A stretch of 64,000 nucleotides of DNA, taken from positions 1 to 64,000 of the IMG/VR virus record IMGVR_UViG_3300022903_000002; one strand, given 5' to 3'. Positions 39,552 to 47,703 of this stretch are shown here, one piece after another. The DNA is from a virus. Every line of letters begins with the position of its first letter. Position 1 is the first letter of the stretch. The notes under the pieces were generated by a model that was not told the DNA's origin, did not search any database, and was given only the letters and a program-made list of their open reading frames with translations. A program made the position numbers and the translations under genes.

Positions 39552-41000
39552 GTGGCCCCGCTGGCGGAAGGTAATGCGATCAGCATCGCGACAAAGCTAC
39601 TGGCGAAGCGTGAGGACGAGCAGCCCCGTTTGCAGAAGATCGCCGCGTACATGCGTGGTGACCAGGCGTCGGTGTATGTCCCGAAGGGCGCCCGCCAGGA
39701 GTATCGGTGGCTGATTCGCCGGGCCAAGGTCAACATGCTGCCGCTGGTTGTCACGGCTGTGGCGCAGGCGCTGTTCGTGGATGGGTATCGGCCGGAGAAG
39801 TCCTCGGATAACGCCCGAGCGTGGGGTTACTGGCAGGCGAACCGGATGGACGGCCGTCAGCATGGCCTGCACCGGTCGGCGCTGAAGTACGGGGTGGCGT
39901 ACAACGTCGTCCTCCCGGGTGAGCTCGCCGGCCAGAAGATGCCCGTGATCACCCCGAAGTCGCCGCGACGGATGACGGCGTTCTACGCGGATCCGATCGA
40001 TGATGAGTGGCCGCTGTTCGCGATCGAGGAGATGGTCGTGAACCTCGCGCCCGGTAAGGCGCAGCGGCAGGTTCTTCTCTACGACGACAATTTTCGGTAT
40101 CCGCTTGTCGGGGATGTGAAGCGCGGTGCGAAGCTCGAGCTTGACGCCGCTGGTGTCGCGGAGCATGGCCTCGGGGTGTGCCCGGTCGTCCGGTACCGCG
40201 ACGGCGATGACCTCGACGGCGATGAGTGTGTCCGCGGTGAGGTCGAGCCCCTGTTTGATGTTCAGGACCAGCTGAATTCGACGACGTTCGGCCGGATGAT
40301 GGCTGAGACCTACGCGGCTTTCAGGCAGCGTTGGGCGACGGGCATGGTCGCTGAGGATGAGAACGGTAATCCGCAGGCACCGTTCCAGGCGATGGTCGAC
40401 AAGCTGTGGGTTGCGACGGACTCGGACACGAAGTTCGGTGAGTTCTCCCAGACGGATTTGGCGGGGTATTTGGAGAGTGCTGAGGCGTCGATCAAGAACA
40501 TGGCGACGATGTCGCAGACGCCCCCGCACAACCTGCTGGGCGCCATGGTCAATCTCAGCGCAGAAGCTCTCAACGCTGCCAGAGACGGCCTGAACTCGAA
40601 GATCGCGGAACGCAAGAGCGTGTTCGGTGAGGCGCACGAGCAGACCCTCCGTCTGGCAGCGCATGCCGCCGATGATGACTCCGGGTGGAACGACATGTCC
40701 GCTCAGGTCGTGTGGCGTGACACGGAGGCGAGGAGCCTTGCGCAGACGGTCGATGCGCTCGGGAAACTCGTTCAGATGCTGGGTGTGCCGCCCGAGGTGC
40801 TGTGGGAGAAGATCCCCGGCGTCACACAAACCGACGTGAAGCGCTGGCAGGACGCCGCGGAGAAGGGCGATGCGATCGCCCAGTTGGACGGAATGATCGA
40901 CCGGCAGATGAGTCCCGCTGTGCCGGCACCGAACGGTTCGCGTGTGACGGCATCACCGACTGCCGAGCCGCCCGCACTGACGTCAGGGAGAGCCGGTTAA
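39552..41000 (+). CDS. portal protein (SPP1 Gp6-like)
   Basis: GTG 39552 lies 8 bases after a run of six G; TTG 39546 is the alternative. The 482-residue protein has the SPP1_Gp6/portal layout: EYRWLIRRAKVNMLPLVVTA near residue 47, EPLFDVQDQLNSTTFGRMMA (stem helices), then SQTPPHNLLGAMVNLSAEAL and a C-terminal crown region. It forms the dodecameric DNA gate between head and tail. Confidence 0.92.
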   Translation: MAPLAEGNAISIATKLLAKREDEQPRLQKIAAYMRGDQASVYVPKGARQEYRWLIRRAKVNMLPLVVTAVAQALFVDGYRPEKSSDNARAWGYWQANRMDGRQHGLHRSALKYGVAYNVVLPGELAGQKMPVITPKSPRRMTAFYADPIDDEWPLFAIEEMVVNLAPGKAQRQVLLYDDNFRYPLVGDVKRGAKLELDAAGVAEHGLGVCPVVRYRDGDDLDGDECVRGEVEPLFDVQDQLNSTTFGRMMAETYAAFRQRWATGMVAEDENGNPQAPFQAMVDKLWVATDSDTKFGEFSQTDLAGYLESAEASIKNMATMSQTPPHNLLGAMVNLSAEALNAARDGLNSKIAERKSVFGEAHEQTLRLAAHAADDDSGWNDMSAQVVWRDTEARSLAQTVDALGKLVQMLGVPPEVLWEKIPGVTQTDVKRWQDAAEKGDAIAQLDGMIDRQMSPAVPAPNGSRVTASPTAEPPALTSGRAG

Positions 41001-41428
41001 TGTTCGATTCGTCGCAGCATCCGAGAGCGGCAGCGGGCGCTGCATCTGGCGGGCAGTTCATCTCCTACGACTCGGAGAAGAAACACGGCACTGGATACGG
41101 GCACAAGGACGGCGATCCGCGTGTGAAGCGTCTCCAGGAGGCGTTGAACAGGCTCGGGTTCACGGACTCCAAGAGCCGCCACCTCGAGGTGGATGGGCAG
41201 CTGGGGCCGTTGACGACGCAGGCTGTTAAGGCCGCGCAGAAGAAGCTCGGGGTGAAGGAAGACGGGCGTGTCGATGCGGCGCTGCTGAAGCGGCTGGCGA
41301 GCCTGTCGAAACACAACGTCGCGAGTATCGGCATGGACTCGCTGCTTCGTAGCGCGGCGAAGAAGACCGCTGCGAAGCGCGTCAAGAAGGCTACGACGGT
41401 CGCTACTGTCCGCAAGCCCGCGAAGTGA
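41000..41428 (+). CDS. head-region protein with peptidoglycan-binding domain
   Basis: The ATG shares a base with the portal stop (TAATG). The N-terminus FDSSQHPRAAAGAASGGQFI resembles the W-x4-H-P-R-x3-G motif found at the front of some phage head proteins. Residues 40-100 form a PG_binding_1 domain (RVKRLQEALNRLGFTDSKSR; VDGQLGPLTTQAVKAAQKKL). The C-terminus is very basic. A cell-wall-binding domain between portal and MuF genes suggests a virion protein delivered with DNA. Confidence 0.7.
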   Translation: MFDSSQHPRAAAGAASGGQFISYDSEKKHGTGYGHKDGDPRVKRLQEALNRLGFTDSKSRHLEVDGQLGPLTTQAVKAAQKKLGVKEDGRVDAALLKRLASLSKHNVASIGMDSLLRSAAKKTAAKRVKKATTVATVRKPAK

Positions 41429-42201
41429 CAAGTCGGCATGCCGCTGACCAGTATCGCCGACAGCAGGTGTTGATCTCAGCGACTCTGAGCCGCGACGTCG
41501 TCCGCCTGTTGAAGAACCTGTTCAACCCTGCGAACCCTGGCCCGTCTTGGGCTGCAGCACGTTCGGTTGTCGCGGCGCTGGTTCGCGATCAGCGGCGCAG
41601 GTCAGCGGATCTCGCGGCACGGTTCTATCGAGATGCTCGGCTCTCAGCGGGTGTATCCGGCGGGTTCACACCGGCGGCACCGCTTGAGCTTGACGAGGAG
41701 CGGCTGGTCAAGTCGCTCGACGCGACCGGGATCGGGGCGTTCCAGAAGTCGCTGCGGGCTGGTGCCTCGCCGGATCGGGCGGTGGACAGATCCGCGGTGA
41801 CGTTGTCCGGTAGCGCGTCGAATCTCGCTCTCGAGGGGGGCCGGTCGGTTGTCGACCTGAGTGTCCAGGCTGACGACGAGGCGATCGGGTGGGCGCGCGT
41901 CACGGACGCTGATCCGTGCCCGTGGTGCCTGATGATGGCTTCCCGCGGCGCCATCTACCGTTCGGCGGGATCCGCTGGCGGGGCGAAGAGCTCCCGCTTC
42001 ATCGGCGATGGTGACTTCAAGTGGCACAACCATTGCGGGTGCGTCGCTGTCGCCGTGTGGCACGACGATGATCCGGTGTTGAAGACCGCCGACGACCTGT
42101 ACGACCAGTGGCTGCAGGTCACTGCCGGGCATTCCGGGCGGGACGCGGTCAACATCTGGCGTCGCTACTGGGAGAACCGCGACGACCAGCCGGCCCCATA
42201 G
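41425..42201 (+). CDS. MuF-like minor head protein (VG15-type)
   Basis: This 258-residue protein starts at a GTG overlapping the previous stop. The MuF/VG15 signature is clear: WARVTDADPCPWCLMMASRG then KWHNHCGCVAVAVWHDDDP, with CPWC and HNHCGC as probable zinc ligands. These proteins sit inside the head near the portal and help assembly. It ends the packaging transcription unit before a terminator. Confidence 0.85.
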   Translation: MTSRHAADQYRRQQVLISATLSRDVVRLLKNLFNPANPGPSWAAARSVVAALVRDQRRRSADLAARFYRDARLSAGVSGGFTPAAPLELDEERLVKSLDATGIGAFQKSLRAGASPDRAVDRSAVTLSGSASNLALEGGRSVVDLSVQADDEAIGWARVTDADPCPWCLMMASRGAIYRSAGSAGGAKSSRFIGDGDFKWHNHCGCVAVAVWHDDDPVLKTADDLYDQWLQVTAGHSGRDAVNIWRRYWENRDDQPAP

Positions 42202-42218
42202 CCGTCGCTCCTTAGACC

Positions 42219-42243
42219 AGGCGCCTTCACGGGCGCCTTTTTC
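42219..42243 (+). terminator. rho-independent terminator after packaging genes
   Basis: AGGCGCC (42219-42225) and GGCGCCT (42232-42238) pair perfectly around TTCACG, followed by TTTTTC. It lies 17 bases after the MuF stop. It should separate packaging from head-structure transcription. Confidence 0.8.
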
Positions 42244-42322
42244 ATGCCCGCAGCCAATGAGGTGACGGGCTGACCTGCCACGCCTACGCGATGTGGGTGT
42301 GGCTGACCGGAAGAAGAAAACG

Positions 42323-42955
42323 ATGAGCCAGGACGCGACGTCCGACGCATCTGAAAACACCACCACTGCCTCGGCGACCGAGGCCGATGACACCACCCAG
42401 ACCGAGCAGGTAGCCGGAAGCGCCGTCCAGAACGATCAGCAGAGCGATGGCAAGGGCGAGCAGCCCGCCAAGAGCAAGTCCGGCACGGATGAGGACAAGC
42501 TCGGCGATGGCGGGAAGCGGGCTCTACAGGAAGAGCGGAAGGCTCGGCGCGACGCCGAGAAGAACCTCACCGCACTTCAGGCACGTCTGCAGGAGTTCGA
42601 GGACCGCGACAAGACCGAACTGCAGAAGGCCATCGAACGTGCTGAGGCGGCCGAGAAGGGCGCTTCGAGCATGCGGGTGACGAACACCCGCCTGATGGCC
42701 GCAGCTACGCACAACATCCCGGCGAACCTGATCGAGTTGCTTGGCGACGGCACCGACGAGGAGATCGACGCGAAGGCGGCGTCCCTTGCTGCGGCTCTCG
42801 CGTCTGCCGCACCGCCTCCCACTCCGGCCGAGCCGGAGAAGAAGGCACCCGCACAGACGCGCCCTGTCGAGTCCCTCACTGCCGGTGCACAGCCCGCGGG
42901 CGAGACGCCCACTGACATGAACACGATTCTGCGGCAGATGGCTGGCCGCGGCTAA
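42323..42955 (+). CDS. scaffolding protein
   Basis: This 210-residue protein sits directly before the capsid gene. It is acidic, Thr/Gln-rich at the start and has a long coiled coil (RALQEERKARRDAEKNLTAL; QARLQEFEDRDKTELQKAIE), as is typical for siphovirus scaffolds. The C-terminus ends MNTILRQMAGRG, a likely capsid contact. ATG 42323 follows GGAAGAAG; GTG 42293 and 42299 are upstream alternatives. It guides procapsid assembly. Confidence 0.85.
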   Translation: MSQDATSDASENTTTASATEADDTTQTEQVAGSAVQNDQQSDGKGEQPAKSKSGTDEDKLGDGGKRALQEERKARRDAEKNLTALQARLQEFEDRDKTELQKAIERAEAAEKGASSMRVTNTRLMAAATHNIPANLIELLGDGTDEEIDAKAASLAAALASAAPPPTPAEPEKKAPAQTRPVESLTAGAQPAGETPTDMNTILRQMAGRG

Positions 42956-42969
42956 CCCCCTGATTGATC

Positions 42970-43036
42970 GCAGCAACCGGACCGTTGGCACGGGCCGGGG
43001 CCGCTGCATGCCTGAAAGGAAGTCCCCCCGTGCCGA
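42970..43036 (+). promoter_or_regulatory. structured leader of capsid gene
   Basis: GCAGC (42970) pairs with GCTGC (43003) and CCGG (42977) with CCGG (42995). The loop word TTGGCACGGG (42985-42994) can pair with CCCGTGCCGA (43027-43036), which contains the GTG start of the capsid gene. The order resembles the interleaved sites A-C, but here the second helix covers the start codon and is less perfect. Confidence 0.4.
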
Positions 43037-43998
43037 CCTACAACTCTGGTATCACTCGGGATGGCAGCGACGACCCGCTGATCCCCGTCCCGGTCTCCAA
43101 CCAGATCATCCAGGAGATGCCGACGAGCAGCTTCATGCTGCAGCGCGCCGGCCGCGTCCAGATGTCCACGAAGTCCCAGCGTCAGCCGGTCCTGGACGTT
43201 CTGCCGATGGCCTACTGGGTCTCCGGTGACACCGGGATGAAGCAGACCTCGGCCGTGGACTGGAAAAACGTGTCGCTGGTCGCTGAGGAGCTCGCGGTCA
43301 TCGTCCCGATCCCCGAGTCGTACCTCGACGACGCGCAGGTCCCCCTGTGGGACGAGGTCCGGCCGCGGATCGTAGAGGCGTTCGGCGCGAAGATCGACGG
43401 AGCCGCGATGTTCGGTCTCGATAAGCCGTCCTCGTGGCCCGCCGCGATCTACCAGTCGGCGGTCGCCGCCGGCAACACCGTCCGGACCGGAGCGGCAGCG
43501 GACTTCGGCGTGGACGTCGCCGCGATCGGTGAGGTCGTCGCCCGCGACGGTTTCGCTGTCAACGGCTTCGCGGCCCGCCCGGGTCTGACGTGGAAGCTCG
43601 TGGCGATGCGGTCGTCGCAGGGCGTGCCGCTGTACCAGCCGAACCTGCAGGACGGCACCGGCCCCGGCCAGCTGTACGGCTACCCGGTCAGCGAGGTCAA
43701 CAACGGGTCCTGGGACTCCGACGAAGCCGAACTCATCGCCGGTGACTGGACGAAGGCGATCATCGGGATGCGGCAGGACATCACCTGGAAGATGTTCGAC
43801 CAGGGTGTCATCTCCGACGGTTCCGGTGCTGTGGTCCTGAACCTCATGCAGCAGGACTCGGTGGCGCTGCGCGTCACGATGCGCGTCGCCTACGCCACGT
43901 CGAACCCGGTCACCACCCTCAACACCACCGAGAACACCAGATTTCCCTTTGGGGTCGTACAGGCCTCGACGGCGGACAGTGTCGCGGGTTCTGCCTGA
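43030..43998 (+). CDS. major capsid protein (HK97 fold)
   Basis: This 322-residue protein follows the scaffold gene; GTG 43030 is 6 bases after AAGGAAG plus a C-run. HK97-fold features include the N-arm and E-loop region (RVQMSTKSQRQPVLDVLPMA; YWVSGDTGMKQTSAVDWKNV) and the spine/P-domain (ELAVIVPIPESYLDDAQVPL; WDEVRPRIVEAFGAKIDGAA). The C-terminal A-domain ends with DSVALRVTMRVAYATSNPVT. It forms the icosahedral shell. Confidence 0.93.
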   Translation: MPTYNSGITRDGSDDPLIPVPVSNQIIQEMPTSSFMLQRAGRVQMSTKSQRQPVLDVLPMAYWVSGDTGMKQTSAVDWKNVSLVAEELAVIVPIPESYLDDAQVPLWDEVRPRIVEAFGAKIDGAAMFGLDKPSSWPAAIYQSAVAAGNTVRTGAAADFGVDVAAIGEVVARDGFAVNGFAARPGLTWKLVAMRSSQGVPLYQPNLQDGTGPGQLYGYPVSEVNNGSWDSDEAELIAGDWTKAIIGMRQDITWKMFDQGVISDGSGAVVLNLMQQDSVALRVTMRVAYATSNPVTTLNTTENTRFPFGVVQASTADSVAGSA

Positions 43999-44006
43999 TC
44001 CGTGTT

Positions 44007-44050
44007 GGTCGGGCGTCGTGGCTGCTGCGCGCTGGCTGCGGCGCCTGACC
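44007..44050 (+). other. hairpin after capsid gene
   Basis: GGTCGGGCG (44007-44015) pairs with CGCCTGACC (44042-44050), nine pairs including one G-U, around a GC-rich 26-base loop. It fills the gap before the GT4 gene. It may stabilise or attenuate the capsid mRNA; there is no U-run. Confidence 0.45.
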
Positions 44051-44065
44051 TTTCGGAGGTGACTG

Positions 44066-45052
44066 ATGCGGATCCTGGCGATGGTCGCGGCGTATCCACC
44101 TGACCGCTGTGTGGGCTCGTGGATCATGACGCATGCGCTGCTGCGGGCACTCGTCGCCCGCGGCCATCAGGCGGATGTGGTGCTCACGGCGGCGTCAGGG
44201 GCTCCGTATGCCCTCGACGGTGTGAACGTGTGGCCGCACGTCGACAAGGGCGACCCGTTCCGGTTCATTCAGGACGCCGATGTGCTGGTCGCACATGCGG
44301 AGTCCGCAGGCCGGGCGGTGGCGCTGGGGGAGATGTGGGGTGTACCGGTCGTGAGGCTGGCACACAACACGAGCCCGACCACGGAGTCGTCGATGCGTCG
44401 CCGTGCGGCGGCGCTGACGGTCTTCAACTCCCAGCACATGGCGGACCTGTTCGCCGCGGAGGCGGGACCGTCGATCGTTGTGCGTCCACCGGTCGACCCA
44501 GCGGAGTACGCGACGACACCGGGTGATCACGTCACACTCATCAACGTCACACACGACAAGGGCGCCGAGACGTTCTACTCGCTCGCCGAACGGTTCCCCG
44601 ATGTGCCGTTCCTCGGTGTTGAGGGCGGCTACGGCGTACAGGTCACCGACGACCTGCCCAACGTCGAGATCGTCCCGCACACGCCCGCGGATCGGATGCG
44701 GAACGTCGTGTATGCCCGCACCCGGGTCCTGTTGATGCCGTCCGCTTACGAGTCGTGGGGTCGTACCGGTGTTGAAGCGATGACGAGCGGCATCCCGGTT
44801 CTCGCACATCCCGCGGCCGGCCTAAAAGAGTCACTCGGCGACGCGGGCGTGTTCGTGGACCGAGACGACATCAATGGGTGGGAGCGGGAGCTCCGGCGCC
44901 TGTTGGATGGCCGCCGGTGGCGTCATGCGTCGAAACGCGCGAAGGCGCGGGCTGTCGAGCTCGACCCGTCCCCTGACCTTGCTGTGTGGTGTGCGGAGCT
45001 CGAGACGCTGGGTGCGCAACGTGCCCGGTTCCGTCCTCTCACCCGTGCCTGA
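44066..45052 (+). CDS. GT4-family glycosyltransferase in the head operon
   Basis: This 328-residue protein is a GT-B fold transferase. It has the N-terminal MRILAMVAAYPPDRCVGSWI, then VVRLAHNTSP, FNSQHMADLF and the C-terminal domain with TLINVTHDKGAETFYSLAER. The family donor-binding element is MPSAYESWGRTGVEAMTSGI followed by PVLAHPAAGLKE, including the E-x7-E-like acidic pair. ATG 44066 follows GGAGG. It lies between capsid and connector genes, so a virion target is likely. Confidence 0.85.
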   Translation: MRILAMVAAYPPDRCVGSWIMTHALLRALVARGHQADVVLTAASGAPYALDGVNVWPHVDKGDPFRFIQDADVLVAHAESAGRAVALGEMWGVPVVRLAHNTSPTTESSMRRRAAALTVFNSQHMADLFAAEAGPSIVVRPPVDPAEYATTPGDHVTLINVTHDKGAETFYSLAERFPDVPFLGVEGGYGVQVTDDLPNVEIVPHTPADRMRNVVYARTRVLLMPSAYESWGRTGVEAMTSGIPVLAHPAAGLKESLGDAGVFVDRDDINGWERELRRLLDGRRWRHASKRAKARAVELDPSPDLAVWCAELETLGAQRARFRPLTRA

Positions 45053-45064
45053 GTGGAGGTGAGC

Positions 45065-45679
45065 GTGGACGCTCTCGCAACCGTCGAGGACCTCGAGGCG
45101 CGGCTCGGACGCGACCTCACCACCGAAGAAGCCGTGCGTGCCAGCGCGATGCTCGCGGACATGTCCGCGATGATCCGTTCGTACACGGGCCAGGACTTCA
45201 CGGTCACCGACGATGACCAGGTGACCTTGCGGGGGGTCGGCGGGGAGATTCGCCTGCCGCAGCGACCGGTAACAGAGGTGTCCACGGTCGTCGCGATTGG
45301 CGGCGACGGACTCCCCGATGTTCCACTGGTCGACTGGGTATGGGACGGCATCGACACCATCCGCGTCGGTGACGGCAGCTTCGTCATCAACCTGCCCGAA
45401 GTGTGGTGGGACGATGACGGATACCCGGGCACCTACCGGGTCACATACAGCCACGGATACGAGGAGACACCCGGGGACGTCCTCGCGGTCATCTGCGGGG
45501 CGATCCTGCGGGTCTTCATCAACCCGAACGGCTACCGCTCCGAGACTGTCGGGTCCTACTCGGTGACCTACGCGTCCCCTGGTGCGGGCGAAACCGTTGG
45601 TACATCCCTGACGCGGGCCGACCGGTTGGTTCTCGACCGCTACCGGCGTAAGGCCGGGACGATCAAGGTCAGGCGTTGA
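45065..45679 (+). CDS. head-tail connector / adaptor protein
   Basis: This 204-residue protein matches the gp6-like adaptor position and pattern: a helical start (ALATVEDLEARLGRDLTTEE; VRASAMLADMSAMIRSYTGQ), then a beta region with LPQRPVTEVSTVVAIGGDGL and a C-terminal helix (LTRADRLVLDRYRRK). GTG 45065 is five bases after GGAGG; two earlier in-frame GTG codons overlap that site. It docks on the portal. Confidence 0.82.
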   Translation: MDALATVEDLEARLGRDLTTEEAVRASAMLADMSAMIRSYTGQDFTVTDDDQVTLRGVGGEIRLPQRPVTEVSTVVAIGGDGLPDVPLVDWVWDGIDTIRVGDGSFVINLPEVWWDDDGYPGTYRVTYSHGYEETPGDVLAVICGAILRVFINPNGYRSETVGSYSVTYASPGAGETVGTSLTRADRLVLDRYRRKAGTIKVRR

Positions 45680-45993
45680 TGCTCGGCCCACACACCGTCA
45701 CCGTCATCCAGCCCGCGAGCCGGGACAACTGGGGTGACACCCAGACTGGCGACACCGAGACCAACGTGCCGGGGTGTTTCTGGCAGCCGCGCTCCACCTC
45801 GGAACGGACGACCGGCCAGGACACCGTGATGATCAACCCGTGGGTGTCGATGCCACCGTCAGCACCAATCGCAGCGACGAGCCGCGTCCGGTTCGACGGC
45901 GTCACCTACGAGGTCGTCGGCGAACCCGCCCTGCACCACACACCCAGAGGACCGCACCACTTCGAGGTGGAGCTGAACGAGGTCAAGGGGTGA
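45679..45993 (+). CDS. head closure (stopper) protein
   Basis: The ATG shares a base with the connector stop. The 104-residue beta-rich product (HTVTVIQPASRDNWGDTQTG; GVTYEVVGEPALHHTPRG) has the size, order and end of siphovirus stopper proteins of the gp16/HK97 gp7-type. It would close the filled head. Confidence 0.75.
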   Translation: MLGPHTVTVIQPASRDNWGDTQTGDTETNVPGCFWQPRSTSERTTGQDTVMINPWVSMPPSAPIAATSRVRFDGVTYEVVGEPALHHTPRGPHHFEVELNEVKG

Positions 45994-45996
45994 GCT

Positions 45997-46293
45997 ATGG
46001 CCCGGGAAATCTCCTACACGCCTGATTACAAGGGCACGGGCAAGCTGATGCGCGGTAAGGAGATGGAGGCCTTCATGCGCCTCAAAGCGCAGGAAGGCAA
46101 GCAGTACGCCGAGGTGATCGCACCGCGCGAAACAGGCGAGTACGCGTCGGCTTTCCGTGTCGCCTCGACCCGCTCCGGCGACCGCGCTACCGCCTACCTG
46201 TACAACGACTCTGATCACGCGTACCTCGTCGAGTACGTCGATGACTACCGAACCCTCGGCGTCGTCGCGGACATCATCGAGAACGGTCTGTGA
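45997..46293 (+). CDS. HK97 gp10-like tail completion protein
   Basis: This 98-residue protein starts 3 bases after the stopper gene, with AAGGGG upstream. The gp10-family hallmark appears as EVIAPRETGEYASAFRVAST and SDHAYLVEYVDDYRTLGVVA. It is in the expected position between the stopper and the tail terminator. Confidence 0.8.
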   Translation: MAREISYTPDYKGTGKLMRGKEMEAFMRLKAQEGKQYAEVIAPRETGEYASAFRVASTRSGDRATAYLYNDSDHAYLVEYVDDYRTLGVVADIIENGL

Positions 46294-46673
46294 TGACCGT
46301 CCTCGCACCGTTCCCGGACGTGGAACGCGCGGTTGGCGACCTCGTAACCGGCCTCGGAACGGCAGGGTCGGAAACGAACATCACCCTGCAGTCCACGCTT
46401 CCGTACATCCGGATCCGCCGCCTTGGCGGTTCCGATGACCGCGTCACCGACGCCGCCCGCGTGGACGTGCACGTGTACGACACGAATGCCACGTCGGCGA
46501 AAGAGATCTCCGAGCAGATCCGGCAGCGGCTGATCTCAGGGCCATCTATGACCGCCCATGGCGTCATCGACCGGGCCTGGACCGAGATCGGCCCGCAGAC
46601 GATCCCAGCCGATGACACCGCGGATATCCGTCAGGTCGTCGCCACTTACCGCATTTCGATGCGCCGCCGCTGA
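46293..46673 (+). CDS. tail terminator protein
   Basis: This 126-residue protein has the beta-alpha layout of tail terminators: FPDVERAVGDLVTGLGTAGS, IRIRRLGGSDDRVTDAARVD, HVYDTN, and a final strand VVATYRISMRRR. ATG 46293 shares a base with the upstream stop; GTG 46290 is nearly equivalent. It caps the tail tube. A terminator overlaps its stop. Confidence 0.8.
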   Translation: MTVLAPFPDVERAVGDLVTGLGTAGSETNITLQSTLPYIRIRRLGGSDDRVTDAARVDVHVYDTNATSAKEISEQIRQRLISGPSMTAHGVIDRAWTEIGPQTIPADDTADIRQVVATYRISMRRR

Positions 46674-46690
46674 CCAGCGGCTCCTTTTTC
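46666..46690 (+). terminator. terminator overlapping the tail terminator gene stop
   Basis: GCCGCT (46666-46671) pairs with AGCGGC (46676-46681) around GACC, followed by TCCTTTTTC. It includes the stop codon. It is short, so partial termination is likely, raising or lowering tail versus head expression. Confidence 0.6.
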
Positions 46691-46752
46691 AGGCCCGCCA
46701 GCCTGTCCCAGCCCCGCCCGCGGGGCCACCTATCCCGCAGAGGGGAACATCC

Positions 46753-47421
46753 ATGGCTGGCGTCAGCTATGACGATCTTCAACAGCGCAATGCCGCGCTG
46801 ATCTTCAAGGCCCTGCAGGGGTCCGTGTTCGTCGCCCCGTCGAGCGTCGCAGCGATCACCGCACTGACCGACACCGACAAGCTCCTCAAGGAACTCCCCG
46901 AAGGGTACGAGGACGTCGGCTGGATCAGCGACGACGGAGCCCAGTTCTCCCGCGACACCGACACTAGCGACATCACCGGCTGGGGAAGTGTGGAGCCGCT
47001 CCGCTCGGACGTCACACAGGACACCACCACGCTGCAGATGGAAGCCCTGGAGACCAAGAAGTCGACGATCGGTCTCTACACAGGCGCCGACATGGACGCG
47101 GTGACCCCGGACCCGGTCTCCGGTGAGGTCAGCATCCAGAAGCCCGCCCGGCCCGGGTTCCGCTACTACCGGGTCCTCGCTGTTGCCGTGGACCTCACCG
47201 ATGACGGCGAGTACTACGTCGCCCGGTTCCTGCCGCGGGCCCGCGTCACGGACTACGACGACCAGAACATGCAGTCCAGCGACGACTCGCCGATCACCTG
47301 GCCTGTCACGATGACGGGCTACGAGGACCCCCTTCTCGGCTACTCGGAGAACTACCTGTTCGGAGGCCCCGGCTGGGCGACGAGGCTCGCCGCGATGGGC
47401 TTCGAGCCCATCGGCTCCTGA
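46753..47421 (+). CDS. major tail tube protein
   Basis: This 222-residue protein precedes the chaperone and tape measure genes. ATG 46753 follows AGAGGGG. Beta-rich tube features are DVGWISDDGAQFSRDTDTSD, LQMEALETKKSTIGLYTGAD, YRVLAVAVDLTDDGEYYVAR and ITWPVTMTGYEDPLLGYSEN. It polymerises into the tail tube. In the 79-base gap upstream, CGCCAGCC can pair with GGCTGGCG over the start codon. Confidence 0.88.
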   Translation: MAGVSYDDLQQRNAALIFKALQGSVFVAPSSVAAITALTDTDKLLKELPEGYEDVGWISDDGAQFSRDTDTSDITGWGSVEPLRSDVTQDTTTLQMEALETKKSTIGLYTGADMDAVTPDPVSGEVSIQKPARPGFRYYRVLAVAVDLTDDGEYYVARFLPRARVTDYDDQNMQSSDDSPITWPVTMTGYEDPLLGYSENYLFGGPGWATRLAAMGFEPIGS

Positions 47422-47424
47422 TAC

Positions 47425-47483
47425 GTCGCGGCGGCCGGTCTAGCTGGCGGGCCCCGGCCGCCGCGACTCCAAGGCCCGCCAGC
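47425..47483 (+). promoter_or_regulatory. interleaved double inverted repeat, site C
   Basis: Helix 1: GTCGCGGCGGCCGG (47425-47438) with CCGGCCGCCGCGAC (47454-47467), 14 perfect pairs. Helix 2: GCTGGCGGGCC (47443-47453) with GGCCCGCCAGC (47473-47483), 11 perfect pairs. The order is again 1-2-1'-2', starting four bases after a stop. The 5-base link between 1' and 2' is too short to span 14 pairs, so the helices should exclude each other. Confidence 0.7.
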
Positions 47484-47502
47484 ACAAGAGAAGGGTCCGG
47501 CC

Positions 47503-47688
47503 GTGGCCGCAGCAAGCTCCCAATACCCCGTCTACGTGTCACCGGACGGCGAGAAGGAACAGTTCGCGACGTCGCCAGCCCGTGAGGTGCAACTCAGGCA
47601 TGCGGGCTGGCGGCTCAAATCCGAACCTCGCAAGAAGAAGACGCCGAGCGGTGACCTGAGCCGCTGGCAGCAACCCACCACCAACTGA
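47503..47688 (+). CDS. small basic protein between tail tube and chaperone genes
   Basis: The GTG start follows AGAAGGG at 9 bases. The 61-residue product (YPVYVSPDGEKEQFATSPAR; EVQLRHAGWRLKSEPRKKKT) is basic at its end. The gene after site C, it may be a head- or tail-joining accessory. No function is known. Confidence 0.65.
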   Translation: MAAASSQYPVYVSPDGEKEQFATSPAREVQLRHAGWRLKSEPRKKKTPSGDLSRWQQPTTN

Positions 47689-47703
47689 CAGAGAGGCCCG
47701 CCA

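Noticed and set aside
42246-42310. Interleaved repeat after the packaging terminator (GCCCG/CGGGC with CAGCCA/TGGCTG)
   Set aside because: Stems are only 5 and 6 bp with a long linker; chance is a better explanation.
46691-46762. A fourth interleaved repeat in the tail tube leader
   Set aside because: Hairpins are present and CGCCAGCC can pair with the start region, but the helices are nested, not interleaved, and an 8-bp match is not rare in such GC-rich DNA.
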